Source of the DNA: Bacteroidales bacterium
GTDB lineage: Bacteria; Bacteroidota; Bacteroidia; Bacteroidales; WCHB1-69
DNA length: 6,126 bases
Direction: 5' to 3'
Assembly (NCBI GenBank): GCA_012518765.1
Contig: JAAYRN010000252.1
Coordinates: 1-6,126 of the forward strand
Shown: piece after piece, positions 1 to 5,641 of the stretch
How the letters are laid out: the number at the start of each line of letters is the position of its first letter
How positions within the stretch are numbered: the first letter of the stretch is position 1
Translations under genes and position numbers: made by a program
Notes under the pieces: generated by a model
The model's input: the letters and a program-made list of their open reading frames with translations, nothing else
The model's database searches: none
What the model was told of the DNA's origin: nothing

Positions 1-85
1 CAACTTCAGTAACTACTTGAAGTTTAAAAGATAAACTATAATCTCGCTGGGTACGTTTTACATACGTTACTTTGTTATCTTTCAT
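1..85 (-). CDS. IS3-family transposase OrfA, N-terminal fragment (cut by window edge)
   Basis: Read on the minus strand, the ATG at 85-83 opens a frame that stays open to the window edge and gives 28 codons plus one base. The protein begins MKDNKVTYVKRTQRDYSLSF and continues KLQVVTEV. This basic start followed by a 'DYS.SFKLQVV.EVE'-like segment resembles the beginning of the helix-turn-helix OrfA of Bacteroidota IS3-type elements. OrfA is the DNA-binding part of the transposase and is normally joined to the DDE integrase OrfB by a frameshift, but the rest lies outside the window. It is too short to tell whether the element is intact. The assignment rests on remembered family resemblance of a short peptide, so another transposase with the same HTH remains possible. 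Confidence 0.68.
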   Translation of the reverse strand, partial: MKDNKVTYVKRTQRDYSLSFKLQVVTEV

Positions 86-99
86 TATATTTATTTTTT

Positions 100-125
100 G
101 TGTAACGCTATGCTAGGACGAGACA
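100..125 (-). repeat. Candidate terminal inverted repeat of the IS3-like element
   Basis: Read on the minus strand from 125, the sequence begins TGTCTCGTCCTAGCATAGCG and continues to position 100. It starts with TG, as IS3-family ends do, and lies 14 bp before the transposase start codon, a usual distance for the left end of such elements. The partner repeat is outside the window, so the call rests on position and the TG start only. Confidence 0.42.
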
Positions 126-193
126 ATTGATTAATAAAAAAAGAGAATGTTCTATACAAAGACAGATTTCAAGCTAAAAATAGTTTTAAAAAG

Positions 194-226
194 TTTGCAT
201 TAATAAAGAAAAATATTCTACTTTTG
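194..226 (+). promoter_or_regulatory. Bacteroidota-type promoter for the DUF6263-like gene
   Basis: A -7 element TACTTTTG (219-226) matches the Bacteroidota consensus TAnnTTTG exactly. A -33 element TTTG (194-197) lies 21 bases upstream, close to the known spacing. Transcription would start a few bases after 226 and leave a leader of roughly 35-40 bases before the ATG at 271. It is the only promoter here with both boxes recognisable. Confidence 0.6.
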
Positions 227-270
227 CTCTATATCTTTATTTCAATAAGAACTGTTTTTTTAAGTAAAAA

Positions 271-1173
271 ATGAAAGAACCACGTTTTATCAAAATAACT
301 ATTTATTTGTTGTTGTTGCTTGCTCCTTTTACATCTTTTGCACAAAAGGAAATTGATTTTCGGATTAATTTAGAAAAAGGGGCATGTTTTGAAGTCGAAT
401 CTGCTTCTTTATCCGAAAGCTCTGCGGAGGTTCAGGAAAATAAAGTTGAATATAACATGGTTATCCAATATCATATTGTAAAGAAAACCCCTGATTTTTA
501 TACTTTAAATTTTATGTACACGGAACGTCATTCCACCATAAAGATCGGAATGAAAGAAATTACCACCGATCCAAAAACTGCGGATATGTTGGATTACTTG
601 TCTCCCTCAACTCAAATTGCCATGATGATGAATAAGCCGTTTTTTGCTGAATTAACTCCAAAAGGGAAAATTCTTGCTGTTAAAGAAAATAAAAATATTG
701 CGAAAGAATTTAAGGCAAAAACTAAAAAACTTTCTCCGGCTTTACGTGAACAAGTTTATCTTATGGTAAATTCCATGGCAAAAAAAGAATCATTAATTGC
801 TAACATTGAGAGCTGGACAAGTTATATTCCCGATTCTGCTGTGAAAATTGGCGATAAATGGATTGTCGAGAAAGATTCTACTGTTACATATTATACCTTT
901 GTTACAGAAACAGACTCAACGTATATTATTGAAGGATTAGGAAGTAGCGAAAATACAATAACAAATGAAATACAAGGAATGGTTATGATTAGTAATAATA
1001 AAGAGGAGTTTACAGTTACCATCGAATTTGATAAACAAACTTTTTTACCAAAAATCATTACCAAAGAGAGCGAATCGTTAATCCAAGTTGAAATGCCTGA
1101 TTATCCTACTTTTTCTCGACCTCCAACTCGTTCCCAAGGCAAACTTACGTTAAAAATAAGGAGTTGTCAGTAA
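271..1173 (+). CDS. Exported protein of unknown function, DUF6263-like
   Basis: A 300-residue protein with a clear Sec signal peptide: basic start (MKEPRFIK), hydrophobic core (about residues 9-20) and likely signal peptidase I cleavage after TSFA at residue 24. No lipobox cysteine is present, so the mature protein is probably periplasmic and soluble. The rest looks beta-rich, with alternating hydrophobic and polar strands. A segment 'ELTPKGKILAV' (about 127-137) and a 'VKIGDKWIVEKDSTV' stretch (191-205) resemble the DUF6263 family of Bacteroidota exported proteins, whose role is unknown. A lysine-rich helical part (about 138-175) separates the two. The ATG at 271 is chosen because it begins the signal peptide and follows a good promoter. 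The exported thioredoxin gene starts 17 bp after its stop, suggesting one transcript, but nothing in the sequence shows a functional link. Only one cysteine (C39) occurs before the C299 near the C-terminus. No catalytic motif is recognisable. Confidence 0.75.
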   Translation: MKEPRFIKITIYLLLLLAPFTSFAQKEIDFRINLEKGACFEVESASLSESSAEVQENKVEYNMVIQYHIVKKTPDFYTLNFMYTERHSTIKIGMKEITTDPKTADMLDYLSPSTQIAMMMNKPFFAELTPKGKILAVKENKNIAKEFKAKTKKLSPALREQVYLMVNSMAKKESLIANIESWTSYIPDSAVKIGDKWIVEKDSTVTYYTFVTETDSTYIIEGLGSSENTITNEIQGMVMISNNKEEFTVTIEFDKQTFLPKIITKESESLIQVEMPDYPTFSRPPTRSQGKLTLKIRSCQ

Positions 1174-1190
1174 CTAGAAAAAATGTAATT

Positions 1191-1616
1191 ATGGGAGGTA
1201 TATTAAGAAAAAAATCAATTTTTAGTCTCATTGTAATTTTCAGCGTTTTAGTTTCAAACGCACGAGAATTGGGAAAGAAAAACAAATACATTCATCCTAC
1301 TATTGAATCAGATTCTGTTTTTCAAAACGCTATACTGTTGCAAAGGTATGTTGTTGTTGATTTTTGGGCGGTTTGGTGTAAGCCTTGTCAACTGTTTTTG
1401 CCCGAATATGAGGAAATTGCAAAAAAGTTTTATAAAAAGGTTGGTTTTTACAAATTGGACATTGATAAATGTCAAGCTACTGCTCAAGAGTATGATGTGA
1501 AAATGATTCCTGTTATTATTATTTTTAAAAATGGGAAAGAAGCAAAACGATACGTTGGACTGACGGCAAAAGAACGTATTATGTTTGATTTAGAGGAAAT
1601 TATGAAAATGAAGTAA
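1191..1616 (+). CDS. Exported thioredoxin-fold protein (WCKPC)
   Basis: Starting at the ATG at 1191, this is a 141-residue protein. Residues 1-24 form a Sec signal or anchor (basic MGGILRKK, hydrophobic core IFSLIVIFSVLV, then SNA before the mature part). From about residue 40 to the end is a single thioredoxin domain. It has the beta strand VVVDFWAVW, active site W62-C63-K64-P65-C66, and cis-proline P107 in 'KMIPVII', with a 'FKNGKE' turn after it. A further cysteine, C94, lies between them. It probably carries out thiol-disulfide exchange in the periplasm; reductant and substrate are not visible. An in-frame TTG at 1164 would add nine residues and overlap the upstream gene. The ATG is preferred because it places the charged residues directly before the hydrophobic core. 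It lies 17 bp after the DUF6263-like gene and is likely cotranscribed with it. Confidence 0.85.
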   Translation: MGGILRKKSIFSLIVIFSVLVSNARELGKKNKYIHPTIESDSVFQNAILLQRYVVVDFWAVWCKPCQLFLPEYEEIAKKFYKKVGFYKLDIDKCQATAQEYDVKMIPVIIIFKNGKEAKRYVGLTAKERIMFDLEEIMKMK

Positions 1617-1694
1617 ATACATTAAATCCAGATTATTCAATAGAAATTCTCCGAGTTAAATCTATATAACGAGACAGAAAAATATAGTTATAAA

Positions 1695-1772
1695 TTATTG
1701 ATATATAGTTTGTAAAGTTTATAAAGTTTTTGTTATCAATAAACTATACATGAATTTAAAACTCAAATTCAT
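1695..1772. repeat. AT-rich inverted repeats in the mtgA upstream spacer
   Basis: The 214-bp spacer between the thioredoxin gene and mtgA holds three 8-bp perfect inverted pairs. TTATTGAT (1695-1702) pairs with ATCAATAA (1735-1742), TATAGTTT (1704-1711) with AAACTATA (1741-1748), and ATGAATTT (1750-1757) with AAATTCAT (1765-1772, 7-base loop). The first two overlap at their right arms and so are alternatives. They could be protein-binding sites or weak RNA stems. With such AT-rich DNA chance pairing is likely. No U-tract directly follows the third stem, so it is not a typical terminator. Confidence 0.3.
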
Positions 1773-1800
1773 AGTCGGGGTTAACTAACATTTTTTTTAT

Positions 1801-1808
1801 TATTTTTG
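1801..1808 (+). promoter_or_regulatory. Candidate -7 promoter element for mtgA
   Basis: TATTTTTG fits the Bacteroidota TAnnTTTG consensus and lies 22 bp before the mtgA ATG. No TTTG box is seen at the usual -33 distance; only TTAAC (1781-1785) lies nearby. A run of eight T (1791-1798) directly precedes the element. Supported by one box and position only. Confidence 0.42.
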
Positions 1809-1830
1809 TGCCTCAAAACATTACCTTGAT

Positions 1831-2631
1831 ATGGCAAAAACGACAAAAAAGAAAAAAAAATCAAAACCGCAAAAAAAACTTGTTCCCTTTTTTAAAATAG
1901 TAGCTTATACTGTATTGTTATTATTTTTTGCAAGTATTTTTTTTACAGTGATTTATAAGTGGGTAAATCCACCCCTTACTCCTTTAATGTTGATTAGAAA
2001 AATTACAGATGATGCAAGCATTAATAAAGAATGGGTTGCTCTGAAAGACATATCGCCTCACATGATTTCGGCATCCATAGCCGCTGAGGATAATAATTAT
2101 TTAGGACATAAAGGTTTTGATTACGGAGCTATACAAAAAGCCATTGATATGAGTAAAAAAGGGAAGCCTAAACGAGGAGCGAGTACCATTTCGCAACAAA
2201 CGGCTAAAAATGTATTTCTGTGGCAAAAAAGATCGTGGATTAGAAAGGGATTGGAAGTTTATTTTACTTTTTTAATCGAAAATATATGGGGCAAGGAACG
2301 TATAATGGAAGTGTATCTCAATGTAATAGAAATGGGAAATGGTGTTTACGGCTGTGAGGCAGCGGCTCGTACTTATTTTAAAACTTCGGCTCATCAACTA
2401 TCGAAAAAACAAGCGTGTTTGATAGTAGCTTGCTATCCCAATCCTCGTAGGTGGAACGCCAAAAATCCAACAAATTATATCCAAAAAAGAGCAGATAATA
2501 TCGCCAATTTAATTCCCAAATTAGGTAAAATTTCTTTCGATGACGAAAACATAAAAAAAGCACAAGAAAGATACAAGAAAAGAGAAGAAAAACGAAGACT
2601 AAAAAATAACGGAAAAATAATTAGTTTCTAA
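1831..2631 (+). CDS. mtgA: Monofunctional biosynthetic peptidoglycan glycosyltransferase
   Basis: This GT51-family enzyme polymerises lipid II into glycan strands on the outer face of the inner membrane, without a transpeptidase domain. The 266 residues comprise a short, very lysine-rich cytoplasmic tail (1-17), one membrane anchor (about 20-42) and the catalytic domain. All GT51 motifs are visible: motif I EDNNYLGHKG (catalytic E86, with H93), motif II GASTISQQTAKN (116-127), motif III RKGLE (138-142, E142 as the second conserved glutamate) and motif IV KERIMEVYLN (155-164), followed by NGVYGCEAAARTYF and YPNPRRWN. The length is close to the roughly 240 residues of other MtgA proteins; the extra is a basic C-terminal helix (about 240-260). 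It appears to be transcribed alone, with its own -7 motif. The next gene starts 68 bp downstream behind its own -7 motif. The start is fixed by position just upstream of the anchor. Confidence 0.95.
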   Translation: MAKTTKKKKKSKPQKKLVPFFKIVAYTVLLLFFASIFFTVIYKWVNPPLTPLMLIRKITDDASINKEWVALKDISPHMISASIAAEDNNYLGHKGFDYGAIQKAIDMSKKGKPKRGASTISQQTAKNVFLWQKRSWIRKGLEVYFTFLIENIWGKERIMEVYLNVIEMGNGVYGCEAAARTYFKTSAHQLSKKQACLIVACYPNPRRWNAKNPTNYIQKRADNIANLIPKLGKISFDDENIKKAQERYKKREEKRRLKNNGKIISF

Positions 2632-2661
2632 ATAAAATAAAAATACTATTCATATTTTTAG

Positions 2662-2669
2662 TACTTTTG
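2662..2669 (+). promoter_or_regulatory. Candidate -7 promoter element for the thioredoxin lipoprotein-rseC unit
   Basis: TACTTTTG is an exact match to TAnnTTTG and is identical to the -7 box upstream of the DUF6263-like gene. It lies 30 bp before the ATG at 2700 in a 68-bp spacer. No -33 TTTG is found at the expected distance; that stretch is almost pure A/T. Confidence 0.5.
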
Positions 2670-2699
2670 CACGTTTAAAAATTAAAATACAATAAGAAT

Positions 2700-3227
2700 A
2701 TGAAAAGAGTAATAATCATAAGTTTAGGTTTTTTATTTATGTTTGCTTCTTGTCAAGCACAAGCAGAAAAAGAAGAAAACATGCCTCCAATGACAACATC
2801 CCAGTCAGAAGCAAATGAAGATGTAAATATTGAAGCAGAACTTTTCCAAGAAGTTCAAGATATTTCTGTAGTTGATAAACCAGTAGAAATAAATACAGAG
2901 GAATATATAAAGTTAATTCATGATTTTAAAACTTTTAATTTTTGGAAATTCAATGGCGATAAGCCCTGTGTAGTTGATTTTTACGCCGACTGGTGTCGCC
3001 CATGTAAAATGATGGAGCCTACCATGGAAAAGTTAGCAAAAGAATATGCAGGAAAAGTTAATTTCTACAAGGTTAATGTAGATAATAACAGAGAATTAGC
3101 CCAAGCCTATGGCGTTTCGTCTATTCCATTTTTTCTATTTTGCTCCAATAACGGACAACCCCAAGCATCTATGGGAATGATGTCGGAAGAAGACATGCGT
3201 AACGTCATCGAAAGTATGTTAAAGTAA
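2700..3227 (+). CDS. Thioredoxin-domain lipoprotein (WCRPC)
   Basis: A 175-residue protein with a lipoprotein signal: MKR, hydrophobic core IIISLGFLFMF, and lipobox FASC with C18 as the likely lipidated residue. An acidic, low-complexity linker (about 19-60) follows, containing EKEE just after the cysteine. The thioredoxin domain occupies about 65-175. It has VVDFYADW, active site W98-C99-R100-P101-C102, 'KVNFYKVNVDNN' and 'AYGVSSIPFFLF' with cis-proline P143. Additional cysteines are C90, just before the active-site strand, and C148, just after the cis-proline. It likely acts as an envelope thiol-disulfide oxidoreductase tethered to a membrane. Inner or outer membrane, and inward or outward facing, cannot be decided from the sequence. 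The RseC-family gene begins 8 bp after its stop, so the two are probably cotranscribed. It is a separate protein from the thioredoxin at 1191, sharing only fold motifs. Confidence 0.88.
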   Translation: MKRVIIISLGFLFMFASCQAQAEKEENMPPMTTSQSEANEDVNIEAELFQEVQDISVVDKPVEINTEEYIKLIHDFKTFNFWKFNGDKPCVVDFYADWCRPCKMMEPTMEKLAKEYAGKVNFYKVNVDNNRELAQAYGVSSIPFFLFCSNNGQPQASMGMMSEEDMRNVIESMLK

Positions 3228-3235
3228 CACAAAAT

Positions 3236-3667
3236 ATGCCTAAAGAACAGGAACTTCAAGAGGGTAAAATTGTTGCCATCTCAGCTCAGACTGTTCATGT
3301 CGAAATTCTGTTAAAAGAAGCCTGCCAACAGTGCAAAAGCAAAAGTGCTTGCATGGCATTCAATACTCAGGAAAGAATTATAGATATTACATGCTATAAT
3401 CCTCAAGATTATCAAGTAGGTGAAATAGTGGATGTCAAGATGGATACCGTTTTGGGTTTTAAAGCGGTGGTTTATGCGTATGTACTTCCCATGGTTTTAT
3501 TGTTGATAGTTATGGTAGTTGGTAGCCACTTTTTGAAACACCAACTTTGGGTTGCATGCTGTGCAGTGCTTGCCGTTGTACTTTATTATTTGATATTGTA
3601 TATATTAAGACGTAAAATAAATCAAAAATTCAAATTTTACATTGAAAAAAAATCTACAGGGGAATAA
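3236..3667 (+). CDS. rseC: RseC/MucC-family membrane protein
   Basis: A 143-residue protein with a small N-terminal domain and two membrane helices (about 76-98 and 105-124), ending in a basic tail. The N-terminal part carries C30-QQ-C33-KSKSA-C39, the CxxC-x5-C arrangement also seen in E. coli RseC, plus C53. The helices are followed by RRK, consistent with both termini in the cytoplasm as known for RseC. Family knowledge: RseC takes part in reducing the redox regulator SoxR together with the Rsx/Rnf complex and modulates sigma-E signalling in Proteobacteria; in many Bacteroidota a homologue precedes the rnf genes. Here no rnf gene is present; upstream is a thioredoxin lipoprotein (8 bp away) and downstream is the korAB pair (123 bp away). 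The cysteines suggest redox sensing or metal-cluster binding, but the actual role is unknown. The symbol denotes family membership only. Confidence 0.82.
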   Translation: MPKEQELQEGKIVAISAQTVHVEILLKEACQQCKSKSACMAFNTQERIIDITCYNPQDYQVGEIVDVKMDTVLGFKAVVYAYVLPMVLLLIVMVVGSHFLKHQLWVACCAVLAVVLYYLILYILRRKINQKFKFYIEKKSTGE

Positions 3668-3679
3668 ACTTAAAAAAAT

Positions 3680-3705
3680 GCAAAATGTTGATAAATATAT
3701 TTTGC
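3680..3705. repeat. Inverted repeat in the rseC-korA spacer
   Basis: GCAAAAT (3680-3686) and ATTTTGC (3699-3705) are perfect inverted copies separated by 12 bases. The site begins 13 bp after the rseC stop and lies about 30 bp upstream of the korA -7 element. It could be an operator for korAB or a weak stem at the end of the rseC transcript. There is no following U-run, so intrinsic termination is not supported. Confidence 0.3.
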
Positions 3706-3735
3706 GAAATAGGCTATTAATCAAAATAAAAGCTA

Positions 3736-3743
3736 TACCTTTG
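3736..3743 (+). promoter_or_regulatory. Candidate -7 promoter element for korAB
   Basis: TACCTTTG matches TAnnTTTG exactly and lies 47 bp before the korA ATG. This supports separate transcription of korAB from the thioredoxin-rseC unit. A -33 TTTG at the standard spacing is not seen; the nearest TTTG (3701-3704) is 31 bases upstream, which is too far. Confidence 0.5.
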
Positions 3744-3790
3744 CATGAGATTTTTAAAATAATACCCTTTAATAAATATAAGTTGTAGTT

Positions 3791-5638
3791 ATGTCAAAAG
3801 ATAAAATAAAAATTATTGAAAAAGAGAGCGTTGTAGTCAAATTTGTTGGAGACTGTGGCGATGGGATGCAACTTACAGGTACGTTGTTTTCCGATACATC
3901 AGCTATGTCGGGAAATGATTTATCTACATTCCCCGATTATCCAGCCGAGATTAGAGCGCCTCACAACACAGTAGCTGGTGTTTCAGGCTTTCAAGTACAC
4001 ATAGGAGGAAAAGTATCCACTATCGGAGACAAGTACGATGTATTGGTTGCTATGAATCCAGCTTCGTTAAAAGCTAATCTTCGTGGAGTAAAAATGGGAG
4101 GAACAATCATCGTAGACGTTGATGCGTTTATAGATAGAGCCCTTGAAAAAGCAGGTTATACCTCCAATCCATTGGAAGATGACTCTCTGTCAAGTTATAA
4201 TGTACTGAAAGTTCCTATTTCTACACACGCCAGAACAAGTGCTATGGAATTAGGTGCAGAAGTTAAAGAAGCAGACAGAACCAAAAATATGTATGCCTTA
4301 GGCATAGTATCATTTATTTTCGATAGAGATTTAGAAATTATATCGGAACAAATTACTGAAAAATTTGCTAAAAACCCAAGAATAGCTGAAGTTAATATAG
4401 GAGTTTTGAATGCAGGTTATATCTATGCCGAAAGTATAGAAGCCATCGAATCGCGTTATCATATTTCAACGGCTACCTTATCCAAAGGAAAATACAGAAA
4501 CATAGCTGGAAATATAGCAACAGCATGGGGAATTTTAGCCGCAGCAGAGCGTTCGGAAAGACCTTTATTCTTAGGTTCTTATCCAATTACCCCTGCTACA
4601 GATATTCTTATCGAATTAGCCAGACATAAGTCTTTGGGTGCTTACGTAATGCAGTGTGAAGATGAAATAGCAGGAATATGCTCAACCATAGGTGCTGCTT
4701 ATGCAGGATCATTAGCTGTTACCTCTACCTCAGGTCCGGGATTATCGTTAAAATCAGAAGCCATAGGATTGGCTGTGATGACGGAATTACCCATTGTAAT
4801 TATCAATGTACAAAGAGGAGGTCCTTCAACAGGTTTACCTACAAAATCGGAACAAGCTGATTTGTTGCAAGCCATATACGGACGCAACGGTTCATGCCCT
4901 TGCATTGTGTTAGCAGCAACATCACCGAGCGATTGTTTCGATTCTGCTTATACCGCAGCAAAATTAGCCATGGAACACATGACACCTGTTATACTCATGA
5001 GTGATGGATACATTGGACAAGGTACAGAATTATTTAAAATACCTAAGGTTGCTGATTTACCCAAAATTACTCCTCCCATCGCTAAGGCTAAGGATGAAAA
5101 CTTCAAACCCTACAGACGAGATGAGAAAACATTTGTTCGTCAATGGGCACATCCCGGTACCGAAGGATTGGAGCACAGAGTAGGAGGTTTAGAAAAAACA
5201 GATATTTACGGAGCCGTTTCTACCGATGGAGACAACCACGATAAAATGGTTAAATATCGCGATGCTAAAGTACAAAAAGTGGCAGATTTTATCCCTGAAC
5301 AAGAAGTGATTGGCGATAAAGAAGGCGACTTATTGGTAGTTAGCTGGGGTGGAACACAAGGACAAACCCAAGTGGCTGTAAAAGAATTGCAAAAACAAGG
5401 TAAAAAAGTGAGTTTGGCTCATTTTAAATACATTATGCCGCTACCTAAAAATACAGTCGACGTATTTTCTAAATTCAAAAAAATCATAGTGTGTGAATTA
5501 AATGATGGACAGTTTGCTGATTATTTACGCATCAGACATCCAAACTTTACCTATATAAATTACAATAAAATTAAAGGTATACCATTTACCACAGAAGAAT
5601 TAATTAGTACGTTTAATCAAATTTTAGAGGAGGAATAA
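3791..5638 (+). CDS. korA: 2-oxoacid:ferredoxin oxidoreductase, fused gamma-alpha subunit (probably 2-oxoglutarate)
   Basis: With the beta subunit encoded next to it, this enzyme decarboxylates a 2-oxoacid, forms the acyl-CoA and reduces ferredoxin in the cytoplasm. The 615-residue protein has the domain order of two-subunit enzymes. First is a gamma domain (about 14-215) starting VVKFVGDCGDGMQLTG and containing FPDYPAEIRAP. An alpha, pyrimidine-binding domain (about 235-420) follows, with YPITPATDI (264-272), QCEDEIAG (288-295) and GGPSTGLPTKSEQADL (343-358). A C-terminal domain (about 510-612) holds VVSWGGTQGQ. The YPITP and GGPSTGLPTKSEQ segments are typical of KorA-like proteins. 2-Oxoglutarate is the most likely substrate, feeding or replacing a TCA-cycle step, but substrate range in this family is often broad and cannot be fixed from sequence. 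The length agrees with other fused subunits. The beta gene starts 3 bp after the stop, and a -7 motif lies upstream. Confidence 0.93.
   Translation: MSKDKIKIIEKESVVVKFVGDCGDGMQLTGTLFSDTSAMSGNDLSTFPDYPAEIRAPHNTVAGVSGFQVHIGGKVSTIGDKYDVLVAMNPASLKANLRGVKMGGTIIVDVDAFIDRALEKAGYTSNPLEDDSLSSYNVLKVPISTHARTSAMELGAEVKEADRTKNMYALGIVSFIFDRDLEIISEQITEKFAKNPRIAEVNIGVLNAGYIYAESIEAIESRYHISTATLSKGKYRNIAGNIATAWGILAAAERSERPLFLGSYPITPATDILIELARHKSLGAYVMQCEDEIAGICSTIGAAYAGSLAVTSTSGPGLSLKSEAIGLAVMTELPIVIINVQRGGPSTGLPTKSEQADLLQAIYGRNGSCPCIVLAATSPSDCFDSAYTAAKLAMEHMTPVILMSDGYIGQGTELFKIPKVADLPKITPPIAKAKDENFKPYRRDEKTFVRQWAHPGTEGLEHRVGGLEKTDIYGAVSTDGDNHDKMVKYRDAKVQKVADFIPEQEVIGDKEGDLLVVSWGGTQGQTQVAVKELQKQGKKVSLAHFKYIMPLPKNTVDVFSKFKKIIVCELNDGQFADYLRIRHPNFTYINYNKIKGIPFTTEELISTFNQILEEE
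5628..5633 (+). promoter_or_regulatory. Shine-Dalgarno site for korB
   Basis: AGGAGG, a full anti-SD complement, ends 8 bases before the korB ATG. It lies inside the terminal Glu-Glu-Glu codons of korA (GAG GAG GAA). Such sites are uncommon upstream of Bacteroidota genes, and the other starts in this window have none at proper spacing. It may support coupled translation of the two subunits, or be a by-product of the glutamate codons. Confidence 0.5.
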
Positions 5639-5641
5639 TCA

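Larger units (their letters stand above)
1..125 (-). mobile_element. Terminal part of an IS3-family insertion sequence
   Basis: The fragment comprises the OrfA start and about 40 bp of leader ending at a candidate terminal inverted repeat. The element extends left beyond base 1, so its other end, OrfB and target duplication cannot be seen. If the end is at 125, the bases from 126 (att...) would be the host target duplication. The insertion lies about 70 bp upstream of the promoter motif of the next gene and points away from it. The exact boundary is an inference. Confidence 0.55.

Noticed and set aside
1164..1190. TTG start for the WCKPC thioredoxin, with AAGGAG at 1158-1163
   Set aside because: The purine run abuts the TTG, leaving no proper spacing. 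The extension overlaps the upstream gene and would place nine extra residues before a well-formed signal peptide.
1669..1676. ACGAGACA, identical to the last 8 bases of the candidate IS end at 118-125
   Set aside because: The flanking bases do not match the rest of the repeat and no transposase remnant adjoins it; an 8-base match is probably chance.
2378..2563. Minus-strand open frame inside mtgA
   Set aside because: It is antisense to the conserved C-terminal part of mtgA, with no start signal or recognisable product.
3680..3705. Inverted repeat as an intrinsic terminator for rseC
   Set aside because: The stem is only 7 bp, AT-rich, with a 12-base loop, and no U-tract follows.
4699..4905. 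Minus-strand open frame inside korA
   Set aside because: It lies wholly antisense to a conserved domain of a confident gene and resembles no known protein.
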